Source: Alphaproteobacteria bacterium
GTDB taxonomy: Bacteria; Pseudomonadota; Alphaproteobacteria; UBA8366; Aestuariispiraceae
DNA length: 64,000 nucleotides
Reading direction: 5' to 3'
Assembly: GCA_033344895.1 (NCBI GenBank)
Contig: JAWPMN010000001.1
Coordinates: 4,472,001-4,536,000, forward strand
The position numbers and the translations under genes are program-made. Numbering within the stretch: position 1 is the stretch's first letter; each line of letters begins with the position of its first letter. The notes beneath the pieces are model-generated. The model was not told the origin of the DNA. It worked only from the letters and a program-made list of their open reading frames with translations, and did no database searches. This document shows, piece by piece, positions 18,275 to 27,056 of this stretch.

Positions 18275-18727
18275 ATGGCGAAACTCGACGTCGATATCGA
18301 ACTGATCGGCAAGCTGGCTGATCTCATGGAAGACAAGGGCCTGACCGAGCTGGTCGTCGAAGAGGACGAGAACAAGCTGCGTCTGCAACGCGGCGGCGGT
18401 GCGGTCTATGCAGCGGCGCCGGCCTATGCCCCGCCTGCGGGCGCGCCCCCGACAGCCGGCGATGCCCCGGCGGCCTCCGACGCGGCCAGCCATCCGGGCG
18501 CAGTCACCTCGCCCATGGTCGGCACCGTTTACATGGCACCGCAACCTGGCGCGGCCAACTTCATCTCGGTCGGCAGCCAGGTCACCGAAGGCCAGACACT
18601 GCTGATCATCGAGGCCATGAAGGTCATGAACCAGATTCCGGCGCCGAAAGCCGGCAAGGTCACGCAAATCCTTGTCGCCGACGGTCACCCCGTCGAATTC
18701 GGTGAACCGCTGGTCATCATCGAATGA
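18275..18727 (+). CDS. accB: Biotin carboxyl carrier protein of acetyl-CoA carboxylase
   Basis: AccB carries the biotin that shuttles CO2 from AccC to the carboxyltransferase in malonyl-CoA synthesis. The 150-aa protein has an N-terminal helical part, an Ala/Pro-rich linker (~45-75) and a biotinyl domain with EAMKVMN, whose Lys is biotinylated. It lies 25 nt before accC and is co-transcribed with it. Confidence 0.96.
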   Translation: MAKLDVDIELIGKLADLMEDKGLTELVVEEDENKLRLQRGGGAVYAAAPAYAPPAGAPPTAGDAPAASDAASHPGAVTSPMVGTVYMAPQPGAANFISVGSQVTEGQTLLIIEAMKVMNQIPAPKAGKVTQILVADGHPVEFGEPLVIIE

Positions 18728-18752
18728 CACGCGAAAGCGGGATCTGACGGCC

Positions 18753-20093
18753 ATGTTTGAAAAAGTCCTGATCGCCAACCGCGGCGAAATCGCCCTTCGC
18801 ATTCACCGCGCGTGCAAGGAAATGGGCATCCAGACCGTCGCCATCCATTCGACGGCGGACGCCGATGCCATGCATGTTCGGCTGGCGGATGAGGCGATCT
18901 GCATCGGTCCGCCCGCCCCGAAGGACAGCTATCTGAATATTCCGGCGATCCTGACCGCGGCGACGCTGACCCGCGCGGACGCGATCCATCCCGGTGTCGG
19001 CTTTCTGTCGGAAAACGCCCGGTTCGCCGAAATGGTCGAGGATCACGGCATCACCTTCATCGGCCCGACGCCTGAACATATGCGCGTCATGGGCGACAAG
19101 GTGGCGGCCAAGGATGAGGCCAAGCGGCTGGGCATCCCCGTCGTTCCCGGGTCCGACGGCTCGGTCGACACCGAGGAAGAGGCCCTGAAGCTGGCCGAAG
19201 AGATCGGGTTCCCGCTGATCATCAAGGCGGCCGCCGGCGGCGGCGGGCGCGGCATGAAGGTTGCGTCCAAGATGGCCGATGTCGCTCAGGCCTGGGCCAT
19301 TTGTCGAACCGAGGCCAAAGCGGCCTTTGGCGACGACACGGTCTATATGGAGCGATATCTCAGCCGCCCCCGGCATATTGAGGTGCAGGTGCTTGGTGAC
19401 GGCCAGGGCAATTGCGTGAACCTGGGCGAACGCGACTGTTCGATCCAGCGCCGGCACCAGAAAGTGATCGAGGAAGCCCCTTCCCCGGCGCTCAACGCAT
19501 CCCAGCGCAAGAGCATCGGCGACACGGTCAACAAGGCCATCGGAGAGATGGGCTATCGCGGTGCGGGCACGATCGAGTTCCTCTACGAGGACGGCGAGTT
19601 CTTCTTCATCGAGATGAATACCCGACTGCAGGTCGAACACCCGATTTCGGAAATGGTCTGCGGCATCGACCTCGTGCGGGAGCAGATCAAGGTCGCTGCC
19701 GGAATGCCGCTGGCGTTCAAGCAGAGCGATATCGAGATCGCCGGACATGCCATCGAATGCCGCGTGACGGCGGAGCACCCGGAAACCTTCATGCCGACCC
19801 CGGGCCGGATCACCGACTATCACGCGCCGGGTGGCCTGGGTGTCCGCGTGGACAGCCAGCTTTACTCCGGTTACCGCGTGCCGCCGTATTACGACAGCCT
19901 TGTATCGAAGCTTGTCGTGCACGGCGCCAACCGCAACGAATGCCTGATGCGTCTACGTCGTGCCCTGGACGAATATGTCATCGGCGGCATACAGACCACG
20001 ATACCGCTGCATCAGAAAATCATTGCGGAGCGACCGTTTATCGACGGAAACTATGACATCCACTGGCTGGAAAAGTGGATGGGCCTGAAATAG
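18753..20093 (+). CDS. accC: Acetyl-CoA carboxylase, biotin carboxylase subunit
   Basis: AccC uses ATP and bicarbonate to carboxylate biotin on AccB. The 446-aa protein starts at ATG 18753 with MFEKVLIANRGEIALRI; longer in-frame starts would run back into accB. It has the ATP-grasp glycine loop KAAAGGGGRGMK, the ERDCSIQRRHQKVIEEAPSP block and the EMNTRLQVEHP metal-binding segment. It forms an operon with accB. Confidence 0.97.
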   Translation: MFEKVLIANRGEIALRIHRACKEMGIQTVAIHSTADADAMHVRLADEAICIGPPAPKDSYLNIPAILTAATLTRADAIHPGVGFLSENARFAEMVEDHGITFIGPTPEHMRVMGDKVAAKDEAKRLGIPVVPGSDGSVDTEEEALKLAEEIGFPLIIKAAAGGGGRGMKVASKMADVAQAWAICRTEAKAAFGDDTVYMERYLSRPRHIEVQVLGDGQGNCVNLGERDCSIQRRHQKVIEEAPSPALNASQRKSIGDTVNKAIGEMGYRGAGTIEFLYEDGEFFFIEMNTRLQVEHPISEMVCGIDLVREQIKVAAGMPLAFKQSDIEIAGHAIECRVTAEHPETFMPTPGRITDYHAPGGLGVRVDSQLYSGYRVPPYYDSLVSKLVVHGANRNECLMRLRRALDEYVIGGIQTTIPLHQKIIAERPFIDGNYDIHWLEKWMGLK

Positions 20094-20153
20094 GCCGAGG
20101 GCAGAGCACCGTCATCGGCCGCAACGTGGAGACGCCCTTGTTGCCGAGGCATA

Positions 20154-20810
20154 ATGGAACCGCTTGATCTCACGCCGGACATGCTGTTGCGGGCCTATGC
20201 GATCGGCGTTTTCCCGATGGCCGAGGACCGGGATGATCCGGACCTGTTCTGGATCGACCCCCGTATCCGGGGTGTGATCCCCCTCGATGGTTTCCATATC
20301 CCGCGGCGACTGCGCAAGACGATCCGCTCAAACCGGTTCCGGGTCACATTCGATCGTGATTTCGAGGGCATCATGGATGGCTGCGCGGAATCGACGGAAC
20401 GTCGTCCGCGCACCTGGATCAACGACAAGATCCTGACGCTCTATACGGCGCTCCACCGCATGAACCACGCCCATTCGGTTGAAGTGTGGGACGGCGACCG
20501 CCTGGTCGGCGGCCTTTATGGCGTCACCTTGGGCAGCGCCTTTTTCGGGGAAAGCATGTTCTCGCGCGAGCGGGATGCGAGCAAGCTCGCCCTTGCCCAT
20601 CTTGTTGCGCGCCTGACCTTTGCCGGTTTCCGCCTGCTGGACACACAATTTGTCACAAAGCATCTGCAGAAATTCGGCGCCAAAGAGGTCCCACGCAGCG
20701 AGTACCGTGCCCTGCTGGCCGACGCCCTGAACCACGAGGCCGATTTCTTCCACGGCTATGCGGACGGCGAAGCGCTCAAGTATCTGGACGGCCTGCCGTC
20801 TGAGACGTAG
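20154..20810 (+). CDS. aat: Leucyl/phenylalanyl-tRNA-protein transferase
   Basis: Aat adds Leu or Phe to N-terminal Arg or Lys of proteins, marking them for ClpAP through the N-end rule. The 218-aa protein has the family signatures [51 protein letters not shown] and [21 protein letters not shown]. It follows accC by 60 nt on the same strand and may be read through from it. Confidence 0.95.
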   Translation: MEPLDLTPDMLLRAYAIGVFPMAEDRDDPDLFWIDPRIRGVIPLDGFHIPRRLRKTIRSNRFRVTFDRDFEGIMDGCAESTERRPRTWINDKILTLYTALHRMNHAHSVEVWDGDRLVGGLYGVTLGSAFFGESMFSRERDASKLALAHLVARLTFAGFRLLDTQFVTKHLQKFGAKEVPRSEYRALLADALNHEADFFHGYADGEALKYLDGLPSET

Positions 20811-20863
20811 CCGCGTCATTCCGGCACCTCCTGAAGGGATATCAGCGGGCGCCTGGACCGGTG

Positions 20864-21397
20864 TCAGTCTCCGGAAAGCAGATCGTCGACCGTCAGTAAC
20901 TCCGACGGCTCCGAACGGATGGTAATTTCCGGTCGTTTTTCAGGCAGGCGGTTCCGCACCAGATACTGTGTCACGCCGACGACAAAGCGGGGCTCACCGG
21001 CGCTGTCCAGCAAAGGAAGCCCGAGGCGCTCCCCGATGAAGACGCCGCCGTCCGGCGCCACAATTTTTCCGTGATTGTGGTAGCCCAGCCTTTCATCCAG
21101 AAGCTTCGACCAGCGCGCTGTCAGTTCCTGTGCCACGGGGCCCGGAAACAGGTCGTGCAGCTCTTTGCCACGCGGATAGAAGCCTAAGACCTCGATAATT
21201 CGTTCACCGGCAATCCGGTATACGAACCTGTCTTCCCCCACGCGTTCCACGAGCCAGATATGCGGCATAAACCCACCGCGGGCGAGGCCAATGGGATCCA
21301 ACGCGGCTTTGGTAGGGATTCCGCCGGCGCCACAACGCCGCCAGAACTCCAGAAAGGACTGCAAGAGCCGCGCTGTGGGAGTGTTCCGAAACGGCAT
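20864..21397 (-). CDS. PAS_5 (DUF1457-type) protein, copy 1
   Basis: The 177-aa protein is a single PAS-like domain of the PAS_5 type: RCGAGGIPTKAALDPIGLARGGFMPHIWLVERVGE, FVYRIAGERIIEVLGFYPRGKELHDLFP, and a late strand VVGVTQYL. The family is abundant in alphaproteobacteria and has no output domain. The function is unknown; ligand sensing is a guess. Two related copies lie at 55830 and 58545. Confidence 0.75.
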   Translation of the reverse strand: MPFRNTPTARLLQSFLEFWRRCGAGGIPTKAALDPIGLARGGFMPHIWLVERVGEDRFVYRIAGERIIEVLGFYPRGKELHDLFPGPVAQELTARWSKLLDERLGYHNHGKIVAPDGGVFIGERLGLPLLDSAGEPRFVVGVTQYLVRNRLPEKRPEITIRSEPSELLTVDDLLSGD

Positions 21398-21592
21398 GCA
21401 TCACCTGACTTTCAAGGTCAGCATGCACCCATGTGTCGTCGAGCGGAAGGGTTCTCTTCTACAGCATTGGACGCGCCACACCATCGCTTCTCTCGGAAAA
21501 GCGTCGTGCCCCTTTCTCGATGCCCCCTAGGCGACACATCGATCCGACGGGTATGATAACGGCTCCATCAACCGTTCTGGACCAGTGAGATC

Positions 21593-22459
21593 ATGTTCAT
21601 CTCTACCGGGTGTGAGATTGTCGTGGCCTGCACCCAACCGGCGCCTTTCATGGCAATGCTGCAGGTTCATCCGGACCGGGCGGACGCCCTGTGCCAACCG
21701 GACGATGTTACGGCCCAACCCGCGATACCGCTGGAACCTTTTCTGGACCATTTCGGTAACCGGTGCGTTCGCGGCATCGCGCCCGTCGGCGATCTTCGAC
21801 TGAGCGCCAACACGATCGTGAACGACCCGTTTGAGCCGGACCCTCTGGTCCCCGACGCCACGCAGCTTCCCGTCGAAAGCCTGCCTGTGAAAACACTTCG
21901 GTTCTTGCTCGGCAGCCGGTACTGCGAAGTGGATCGACTGATGGACCATGCATGGACCCTCTTCGGCGATACTGCGCCCGGCTGGCCAAGGGTCCAGGCC
22001 GTCTGCGACTGGGTCCACAACAACATTACCTTCGGGTATTCCCATTCCAGACCCAACATGTCGGCTGCGGAAGTGTTTGAGCGCCGCGCCGGTGTGTGTC
22101 GGGATTTTGCACATCTCGCGATCACCTTCTGTCGCGCCCTCAACATTCCCGCCCGCTACGGCACCGGCTATCTGGGGGACATCGATATTGAACCCGAGCC
22201 ATTTCCAATGGACGTCTCGGCCTGGTTCGAAGTGTTTCTCGGCGGCGCCTGGTACACATTCGACGCCCGTTTCAATGTCCGGCGGCGCGGGCGCATTCTG
22301 ATGGCACGGGGACGCGACGCTGCCGACTGCGCCATGCTGACCACCTTTGGGCCGCACAAGCTCGTCGAATGGCATGTATGGACGGACGAGGCCCAACATA
22401 CGCCGGAGACGCCATCCTCAGAAGACGGGGCGCGTCGGGCACTATACGGCCGCCGATAG
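21593..22459 (+). CDS. Transglutaminase-like protein with altered catalytic site
   Basis: The 288-aa protein matches the bacterial transglutaminase-like family, with the Cys motif in RRAGVCRDFAHLAITFCRALNIPARY and the late Asp in WYTFDARFN. Where most members have the catalytic His directly before AWFEV, this protein has Ser (DVSAWFEV). I recall this Ser in a subgroup, so the true His may lie elsewhere or the enzyme may be inactive. It precedes a zinc metallopeptidase, a pairing seen in other bacteria. The substrate is unknown. Confidence 0.8.
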   Translation: MFISTGCEIVVACTQPAPFMAMLQVHPDRADALCQPDDVTAQPAIPLEPFLDHFGNRCVRGIAPVGDLRLSANTIVNDPFEPDPLVPDATQLPVESLPVKTLRFLLGSRYCEVDRLMDHAWTLFGDTAPGWPRVQAVCDWVHNNITFGYSHSRPNMSAAEVFERRAGVCRDFAHLAITFCRALNIPARYGTGYLGDIDIEPEPFPMDVSAWFEVFLGGAWYTFDARFNVRRRGRILMARGRDAADCAMLTTFGPHKLVEWHVWTDEAQHTPETPSSEDGARRALYGRR

Positions 22460-22617
22460 GGCCGGACCATCGCTCTTTCGAGTGCAAAGCGACAACTTCG
22501 GACATATGCTGATTTTGTTGATCGACCGGCTTCACCGAAAGCGATGGTGTCCGGCGGGTGGCCGGTATCCGATCAGGCAGCAACCCCGGTGTTTCATCGG
22601 TTCATGGAGAACCAGAA

Positions 22618-23709
22618 ATGCAACGATTTTCCTGTGACTGCGGCAATCGCCTGTTCTTCGAAAACACCGAGTGTCTGGCCTGCGAGCGGGAGGTGGGCTG
22701 GTGTCCGTATTGCCAGACAATGACGGCAATGGAGGAATTCGCCGACGGCATGCAGTGCGTGCGGTGCGAGCGTCCGGTCGCCAAATGTTCAAACCGGGTT
22801 GAGTTCGACGTCTGTAATCGAAACCTGCCCGTCGATCCCGAAACCGGCATGACGAGCGGGGGGTTATGCGATTGCTGCCGGTACAATGACACGATCCCCG
22901 ATCTCTCCGTTCCGGGAAATCACGAACATTGGCTTCTGCTGGAGCAGGCGAAGCGACGCCTCATTCACGGCCTGGACGGGTTGGGTCTGCCGCATGGTGC
23001 GCGTGCCGACGGTTTTTCACCCGGACTTTCCTTTGACTTCAAGGGGGATAGTATCGCCCCGAAAAGTCTCTGGCGCACGGTTGGCAAGAATGAACGTGTT
23101 TTCACCGGTCACGCGGACGGGAAAATCACGATCAATATCCGTGAGGCGGACGCGGTTGAACGTGAAAAGATGCGTGTGGATCTGGGCGAGGCGCACCGGA
23201 CCGTAATCGGCCATTTCCGGCATGAGATCGGCCACTACTATTGGGATCTTCTGATCGAGGGCGACCCGCCGGCGCTTGCCGCGTTCAAGGACCTGTTCGG
23301 CGATCCCGAGAACCCGACCTATGGGGAAGCCCTGGAACGGCACTACGCGGAAGGACCGCCGGCGGACTGGCAGGATTCCTTCATCAGCGCCTACGCGACC
23401 ATGCATCCCTGGGAAGATTGGGCCGAGACTTTCGCCTTCTATCTCGACGTCGTCGACGTGATGGAGACCGCCAGCGCATCGGGACTGATGACCCTCGACG
23501 TGCCGGACAATGTCGACGATCTTCTCGACGCCTATGCAAGGCTGGGGATACTTCTGAATGAGTTGAACAGAGGCATGGGCCTGATCGATTTCGTACCGGA
23601 ACTGGTTGTCCCGGACGTTGTCGAAAAAGTCCGGTTCGTTCGGGACACGATCACGAAAGCGGCAGCCAATGCTTCACAGGAGGCGGTGGCGGCCCAGGCA
23701 GCGGGGTAA
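22618..23709 (+). CDS. Zinc-ribbon metallopeptidase (DUF2248/Peptidase_Mx type)
   Basis: The 363-aa protein begins with a zinc ribbon of several Cys pairs (CDCGNRLFFENTECLACE, WCPYCQ, CVRCERPVAKC) and carries a zincin motif RHEIGHYYW around residue 200. A downstream acidic segment, WEDWAETFAFY, supplies a likely third metal ligand. I start it at ATG 22618 behind GGAGAA; an in-frame start at 22558 adds 20 poor residues. It follows the transglutaminase-like gene on the same strand. The substrate is unknown. Confidence 0.83.
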   Translation: MQRFSCDCGNRLFFENTECLACEREVGWCPYCQTMTAMEEFADGMQCVRCERPVAKCSNRVEFDVCNRNLPVDPETGMTSGGLCDCCRYNDTIPDLSVPGNHEHWLLLEQAKRRLIHGLDGLGLPHGARADGFSPGLSFDFKGDSIAPKSLWRTVGKNERVFTGHADGKITINIREADAVEREKMRVDLGEAHRTVIGHFRHEIGHYYWDLLIEGDPPALAAFKDLFGDPENPTYGEALERHYAEGPPADWQDSFISAYATMHPWEDWAETFAFYLDVVDVMETASASGLMTLDVPDNVDDLLDAYARLGILLNELNRGMGLIDFVPELVVPDVVEKVRFVRDTITKAAANASQEAVAAQAAG

Positions 23710-23756
23710 GAGTAACGCCTGGTGCGCCAGTAACACCGGCCCTTCCCGCAAACGCA

Positions 23757-23784
23757 GAAAGCCCCGCCAGTGGGCGGGGCTTTC
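23757..23784. terminator. Bidirectional rho-independent terminator
   Basis: A 12-bp perfect stem, GAAAGCCCCGCC pairing with GGCGGGGCTTTC across a 4-nt loop, lies between the convergent metallopeptidase and boxB genes. Runs of A on one side and T on the other let it work in both directions. Confidence 0.8.
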
Positions 23785-23808
23785 CGTAACGGGAACTCGT
23801 ATCAGGGA

Positions 23809-25236
23809 TCAGTGTACGCGGACGTATTCGTAATCCACCGGCTGGTTGTTGATGCCGCGGTCCGGCGGGGCAATCCACGCCGCCACCTTGCCCGGCTCCA
23901 TGACCGGCTTCATCAGGCTCTTCACATAGGCCCGATCCTCTTCCGACGGCAGGAACTCGGTCTTGCGCTGTTCGAACTCTTCCGGCGAGATCTGCTTGCC
24001 GGTCGGGTCCATGGTCATGTTCGCCCACGGCCCGATGGAACGGCGGAACCGCTCGCTCGGCAGTGTAATCTCGAAGTCGAACCCAGCCTTCTTGATCAGG
24101 CGGTTCCAGCGGGTCAGACCGACCATGCAGTCCTTGATATAGGCCTGACGGACGACTTCGTTCATGGCGTTGCGCATCGGGATGCTTTCCGTCACCGCCC
24201 TGCCGTTTTCGTCCGGCACATCCAGATCGAAAGTCGTGTCGCGGCAGATGTGATCTTCGAACCGCGCCTCGTCGGGCCGTCCCTTGACACCGCTCGCGAA
24301 ATAGCTCGCCGCATTGGACGACTTTTCGGAACCGAACAGGTCCAGGCATGACGAGAACCAGAAGTTCACGTAGCGCTGCAGGAGCTGCAGGTCGATCGCG
24401 CCGGCCTTGCGGATCACTTCCGGATCGTCGCTGCCGGTTTCCTTCATGACTTCCAGCGCCCGCTTGATGATGCGACCGATACCCGTCTCGCCGACGAACA
24501 TGTGGTGGGCTTCCTCGGTCAGCATGAACTGACAGGTACGTGCCAGCGGATCGAAAGAGCTCTCGGCCAGGCATTTCAGCTGGAACTTGCCGTCCCGGTC
24601 GGTGAAATAGGTGAACATGAAGAAGCTCAGCCAATCGTCGATGGGCTCGTTGAACGTGCTGAGGATGCGCGGATTGTCGACATCGCCAGAATGACGCATC
24701 AGCAGTTCTTCTGCTTCTTCGCGGCCATCCCGGCCGAAATATGCGTGCAGCAGATACACCATGGCCCAGAGGTGACGCCCCTCCTCCACATTGACCTGGA
24801 ACAGGTTGCGCAGGTCATAGAGGGACGGACAGGTCTGGCCCAGCAGGCGCTGCTGCTCGACCGACGCGGGTTCGGTATCGCCCTGGGTGGAAATCAGGTT
24901 ACGCAGCACGGCGCGATGCTCTCCGGGAACTTCCTGCCAGACCGGCTTGCCGAACTCGTCACCGAAACCGATCGTCCGGTCCATCTCTCGATCTGCCAGG
25001 AAAATGCCCCAGCGATATTCCGGCATCTTCACGTGGCCGAAATGAGCCCAGCCCTTGGCATCGACGGACACGGCCGTGCGCAGGTAGACGTCGTGGCTCA
25101 TGAAACCTTCAGGTCCCAGATCCTGCCACCAGTTCAGGAATTTCGGTTGCCAATGTTCCAGCGCGCGCTGCAGGCGCCGGTCATTGTTCAGGTCGACATT
25201 GTTGGGAATACGCTCTTGGTAATCGATAGCGGCCAT
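23809..25236 (-). CDS. boxB: Benzoyl-CoA 2,3-epoxidase, oxygenase component
   Basis: BoxB is a di-iron oxygenase that epoxidises benzoyl-CoA with electrons from BoxA. The 475-aa protein has iron-ligand helices in FQVNVEEGRHLWAMVYLLHAYF and LTEEAHHMFVGETGIG, and the typical N-terminus MAAIDYQERIPNNVDL. It lies 31 nt after boxC. BoxA, the flavin and iron-sulfur reductase, is not in this window, so electrons must come from a gene elsewhere. Confidence 0.95.
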   Translation of the reverse strand: MAAIDYQERIPNNVDLNNDRRLQRALEHWQPKFLNWWQDLGPEGFMSHDVYLRTAVSVDAKGWAHFGHVKMPEYRWGIFLADREMDRTIGFGDEFGKPVWQEVPGEHRAVLRNLISTQGDTEPASVEQQRLLGQTCPSLYDLRNLFQVNVEEGRHLWAMVYLLHAYFGRDGREEAEELLMRHSGDVDNPRILSTFNEPIDDWLSFFMFTYFTDRDGKFQLKCLAESSFDPLARTCQFMLTEEAHHMFVGETGIGRIIKRALEVMKETGSDDPEVIRKAGAIDLQLLQRYVNFWFSSCLDLFGSEKSSNAASYFASGVKGRPDEARFEDHICRDTTFDLDVPDENGRAVTESIPMRNAMNEVVRQAYIKDCMVGLTRWNRLIKKAGFDFEITLPSERFRRSIGPWANMTMDPTGKQISPEEFEQRKTEFLPSEEDRAYVKSLMKPVMEPGKVAAWIAPPDRGINNQPVDYEYVRVH

Positions 25237-25267
25237 CTCTCGGGCTCCCTCTTTCTTCGGTCTAGGC

Positions 25268-26926
25268 TCAGACGCGTTTCCAGTCGAAATCGGCCTTGGA
25301 GCCGGTTCCGAAGAGTTTCAGCGCACCCTTTTCGCCGACGGCGTTCGGGCGGATGAAGATCCAGTTCTGCCATGCAGACAACCGGCCGAAGACCTTTGTC
25401 AGCATGGTCTCTTGGCCACCGAAGCGCAGGTTCGCTTCCATGCCCGTAAGCGCGTCCGGGGACAGCGACGCACGTTCCTCAATGGCGATGCGCAACTCGT
25501 CGTCCCAGTCCAGGTCGTCCGGGGCAAAGGTGACAAGGCCGATTTCCTCGGCGACCGGGCCGACCAGCGGCTCGCCCTTGCGCTTCATCAGCTGCTCATG
25601 AATGTTTTCTTCCGCCAGGAAACGGGTTTGCAGCCGGGTCAGGCCATTGACTTCTTCCAGCGGGCCGAAGTTCATGTCGCCCAGAATGATCGCCGGCGCA
25701 TTCTCTTCGTCATCCGGCAGGTCCAGCATGTAGGAACGATCCGCACAGAAGGCGAGTTCCAACAGGCTGCCCGCGAAGCAGCTGCCTTCGTCGATGATCG
25801 CAAACATGCTGCGGGACGTGACGTCCAGCCGCGCGAAGGTGCGGCGCATCATGCCCAGCACTTCGGTCACGAACCAGTTGTCCTTATTCTTCAGGACGGC
25901 AGCATCGGCTTCGAGCACGCGCGCGGCGTCACCCTGCGTCTTCAACTCCCAAAGACCGACTTCCTCATGATTTGTACGCAGCATCAGGATGGCGTCGTCC
26001 AGTTCCCGCGCCATGGCCAGCGGCCACCAGTCCATGCCCTGCTTCAGGATCGTATCGATGTCGGCGGGGACAGTTGTCGTCGGCGCCTTCACGGTGATTG
26101 TTACCTTGCGGCCATCCCCGTCCAGCGTCACATCGACATTCGGATAGCTGTAGCCGTCGTCACGGATTTCGCGCTTGACCGGCGTCATCTTCACGCCCTC
26201 GGCCGCGTCCGGGCGCTTGCTTTCCTTTGCAAGCTCGGCCGCGCGTTCACGGACCTTTTCCATGAAAACCTGCTTCGGCGCGATATGATCGACGAGGCGC
26301 CATTCCTTGGCGCGCTGACCGCGCACACCCTCAGTCGACGTACAGAAGACATCCGCCAGATCACGACGCATCTTGCGCTTGTCGGTCAGGCGCGTCAGAC
26401 CGCCCGTGCCCGGCAGAACGCCCAGCAGAGGTACTTCCGGCAGGCTGACCGCGCTGGATCGATCATCGATCAGGAAGATTTCGTCGCATGCCAGGGCCAT
26501 TTCGTACCCACCACCGGCAGTCACGCCATTGCAGCCGGCGATAAACTTCAGCCCCGAGTGCTTGGAGCTGTCTTCCATCGAATTCCGGGTCTCGTTCGTG
26601 AACTTACAGAAGTTCACCTTCCAGCCATGGGACGACGTACCCAGCATGTAAATGTTCGCGCCAGCACAGAACATGCGGTCCAGACCGGATGTCAGGATGA
26701 CGGACTTCACAGACGGATGCTCGAAACGGATGCGCTGCAGGGCATCGTGCAGTTCCATATCGACGCCCAGGTCGTAGGAGTTCAGTTTCAGCTGATAACC
26801 CGGTCGGATCCCCCCGTCCTCATCGACGGTCAGGGTCAGGGTCGCGATCTCGCCGTCCACATCCAGAGACCAATGTCTGTAACTCTCCGGATCGCGGTCA
26901 TAGGTGATGAGATTGTCGTAAGCCAT
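25268..26926 (-). CDS. boxC: Benzoyl-CoA-dihydrodiol lyase
   Basis: BoxC opens and hydrolyses the 2,3-epoxide of benzoyl-CoA to 3,4-dehydroadipyl-CoA semialdehyde and formate. The 552-aa protein contains two crotonase-like regions: VILTSGLDRMFCAGANIYML and IAGCNGVTAGGGYEMALACDE in the first half, and DEGSCFAGSLLELAFCADRSYM in the second. I start it at ATG 26926 behind AAGGGA; the longer frame to 27001 would cover the promoter repeats. It is transcribed ahead of boxB. Confidence 0.95.
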   Translation of the reverse strand: MAYDNLITYDRDPESYRHWSLDVDGEIATLTLTVDEDGGIRPGYQLKLNSYDLGVDMELHDALQRIRFEHPSVKSVILTSGLDRMFCAGANIYMLGTSSHGWKVNFCKFTNETRNSMEDSSKHSGLKFIAGCNGVTAGGGYEMALACDEIFLIDDRSSAVSLPEVPLLGVLPGTGGLTRLTDKRKMRRDLADVFCTSTEGVRGQRAKEWRLVDHIAPKQVFMEKVRERAAELAKESKRPDAAEGVKMTPVKREIRDDGYSYPNVDVTLDGDGRKVTITVKAPTTTVPADIDTILKQGMDWWPLAMARELDDAILMLRTNHEEVGLWELKTQGDAARVLEADAAVLKNKDNWFVTEVLGMMRRTFARLDVTSRSMFAIIDEGSCFAGSLLELAFCADRSYMLDLPDDEENAPAIILGDMNFGPLEEVNGLTRLQTRFLAEENIHEQLMKRKGEPLVGPVAEEIGLVTFAPDDLDWDDELRIAIEERASLSPDALTGMEANLRFGGQETMLTKVFGRLSAWQNWIFIRPNAVGEKGALKLFGTGSKADFDWKRV

Positions 26927-27000
26927 GATGTTGTCCCTTCCCAATCGGCACACGACGCCCACAAGCAGGGATAACGCCGAGTACGTTCTGTTTCTGAACA

Positions 27001-27044
27001 TGCACTATAATGCAATTCCAGAATTTGACAAGGAACTATAATGC
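27001..27044 (-). promoter_or_regulatory. boxCB promoter with TGCA and 31-bp-spaced direct repeats
   Basis: On the minus strand a promoter of TTGTCA, 16 bp, TATAGT points at boxC. Its -10 lies inside TGCA-N6-TGCA (27001-27014). The 10-mer ACTATAATGC occurs exactly twice, at 27004-27013 and 27035-27044, 31 bp apart. TGCA direct repeats are the reported operator element of BzdR/BoxR-type regulators of benzoyl-CoA genes. No such regulator is encoded in the window; a LysR gene is adjacent instead. Confidence 0.5.
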
Positions 27045-27056
27045 CTGTTCTCGCCT

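Noticed and set aside
21260-21556. 98-aa frame between the first PAS_5 gene and the transglutaminase-like gene
   Set aside because: It overlaps the PAS_5 coding start on the other strand and has no family resemblance.
25412-26974. 520-aa frame on the plus strand opposite boxC
   Set aside because: It is antisense to a recognised gene and shows no domain; long open frames are expected opposite GC-rich genes.
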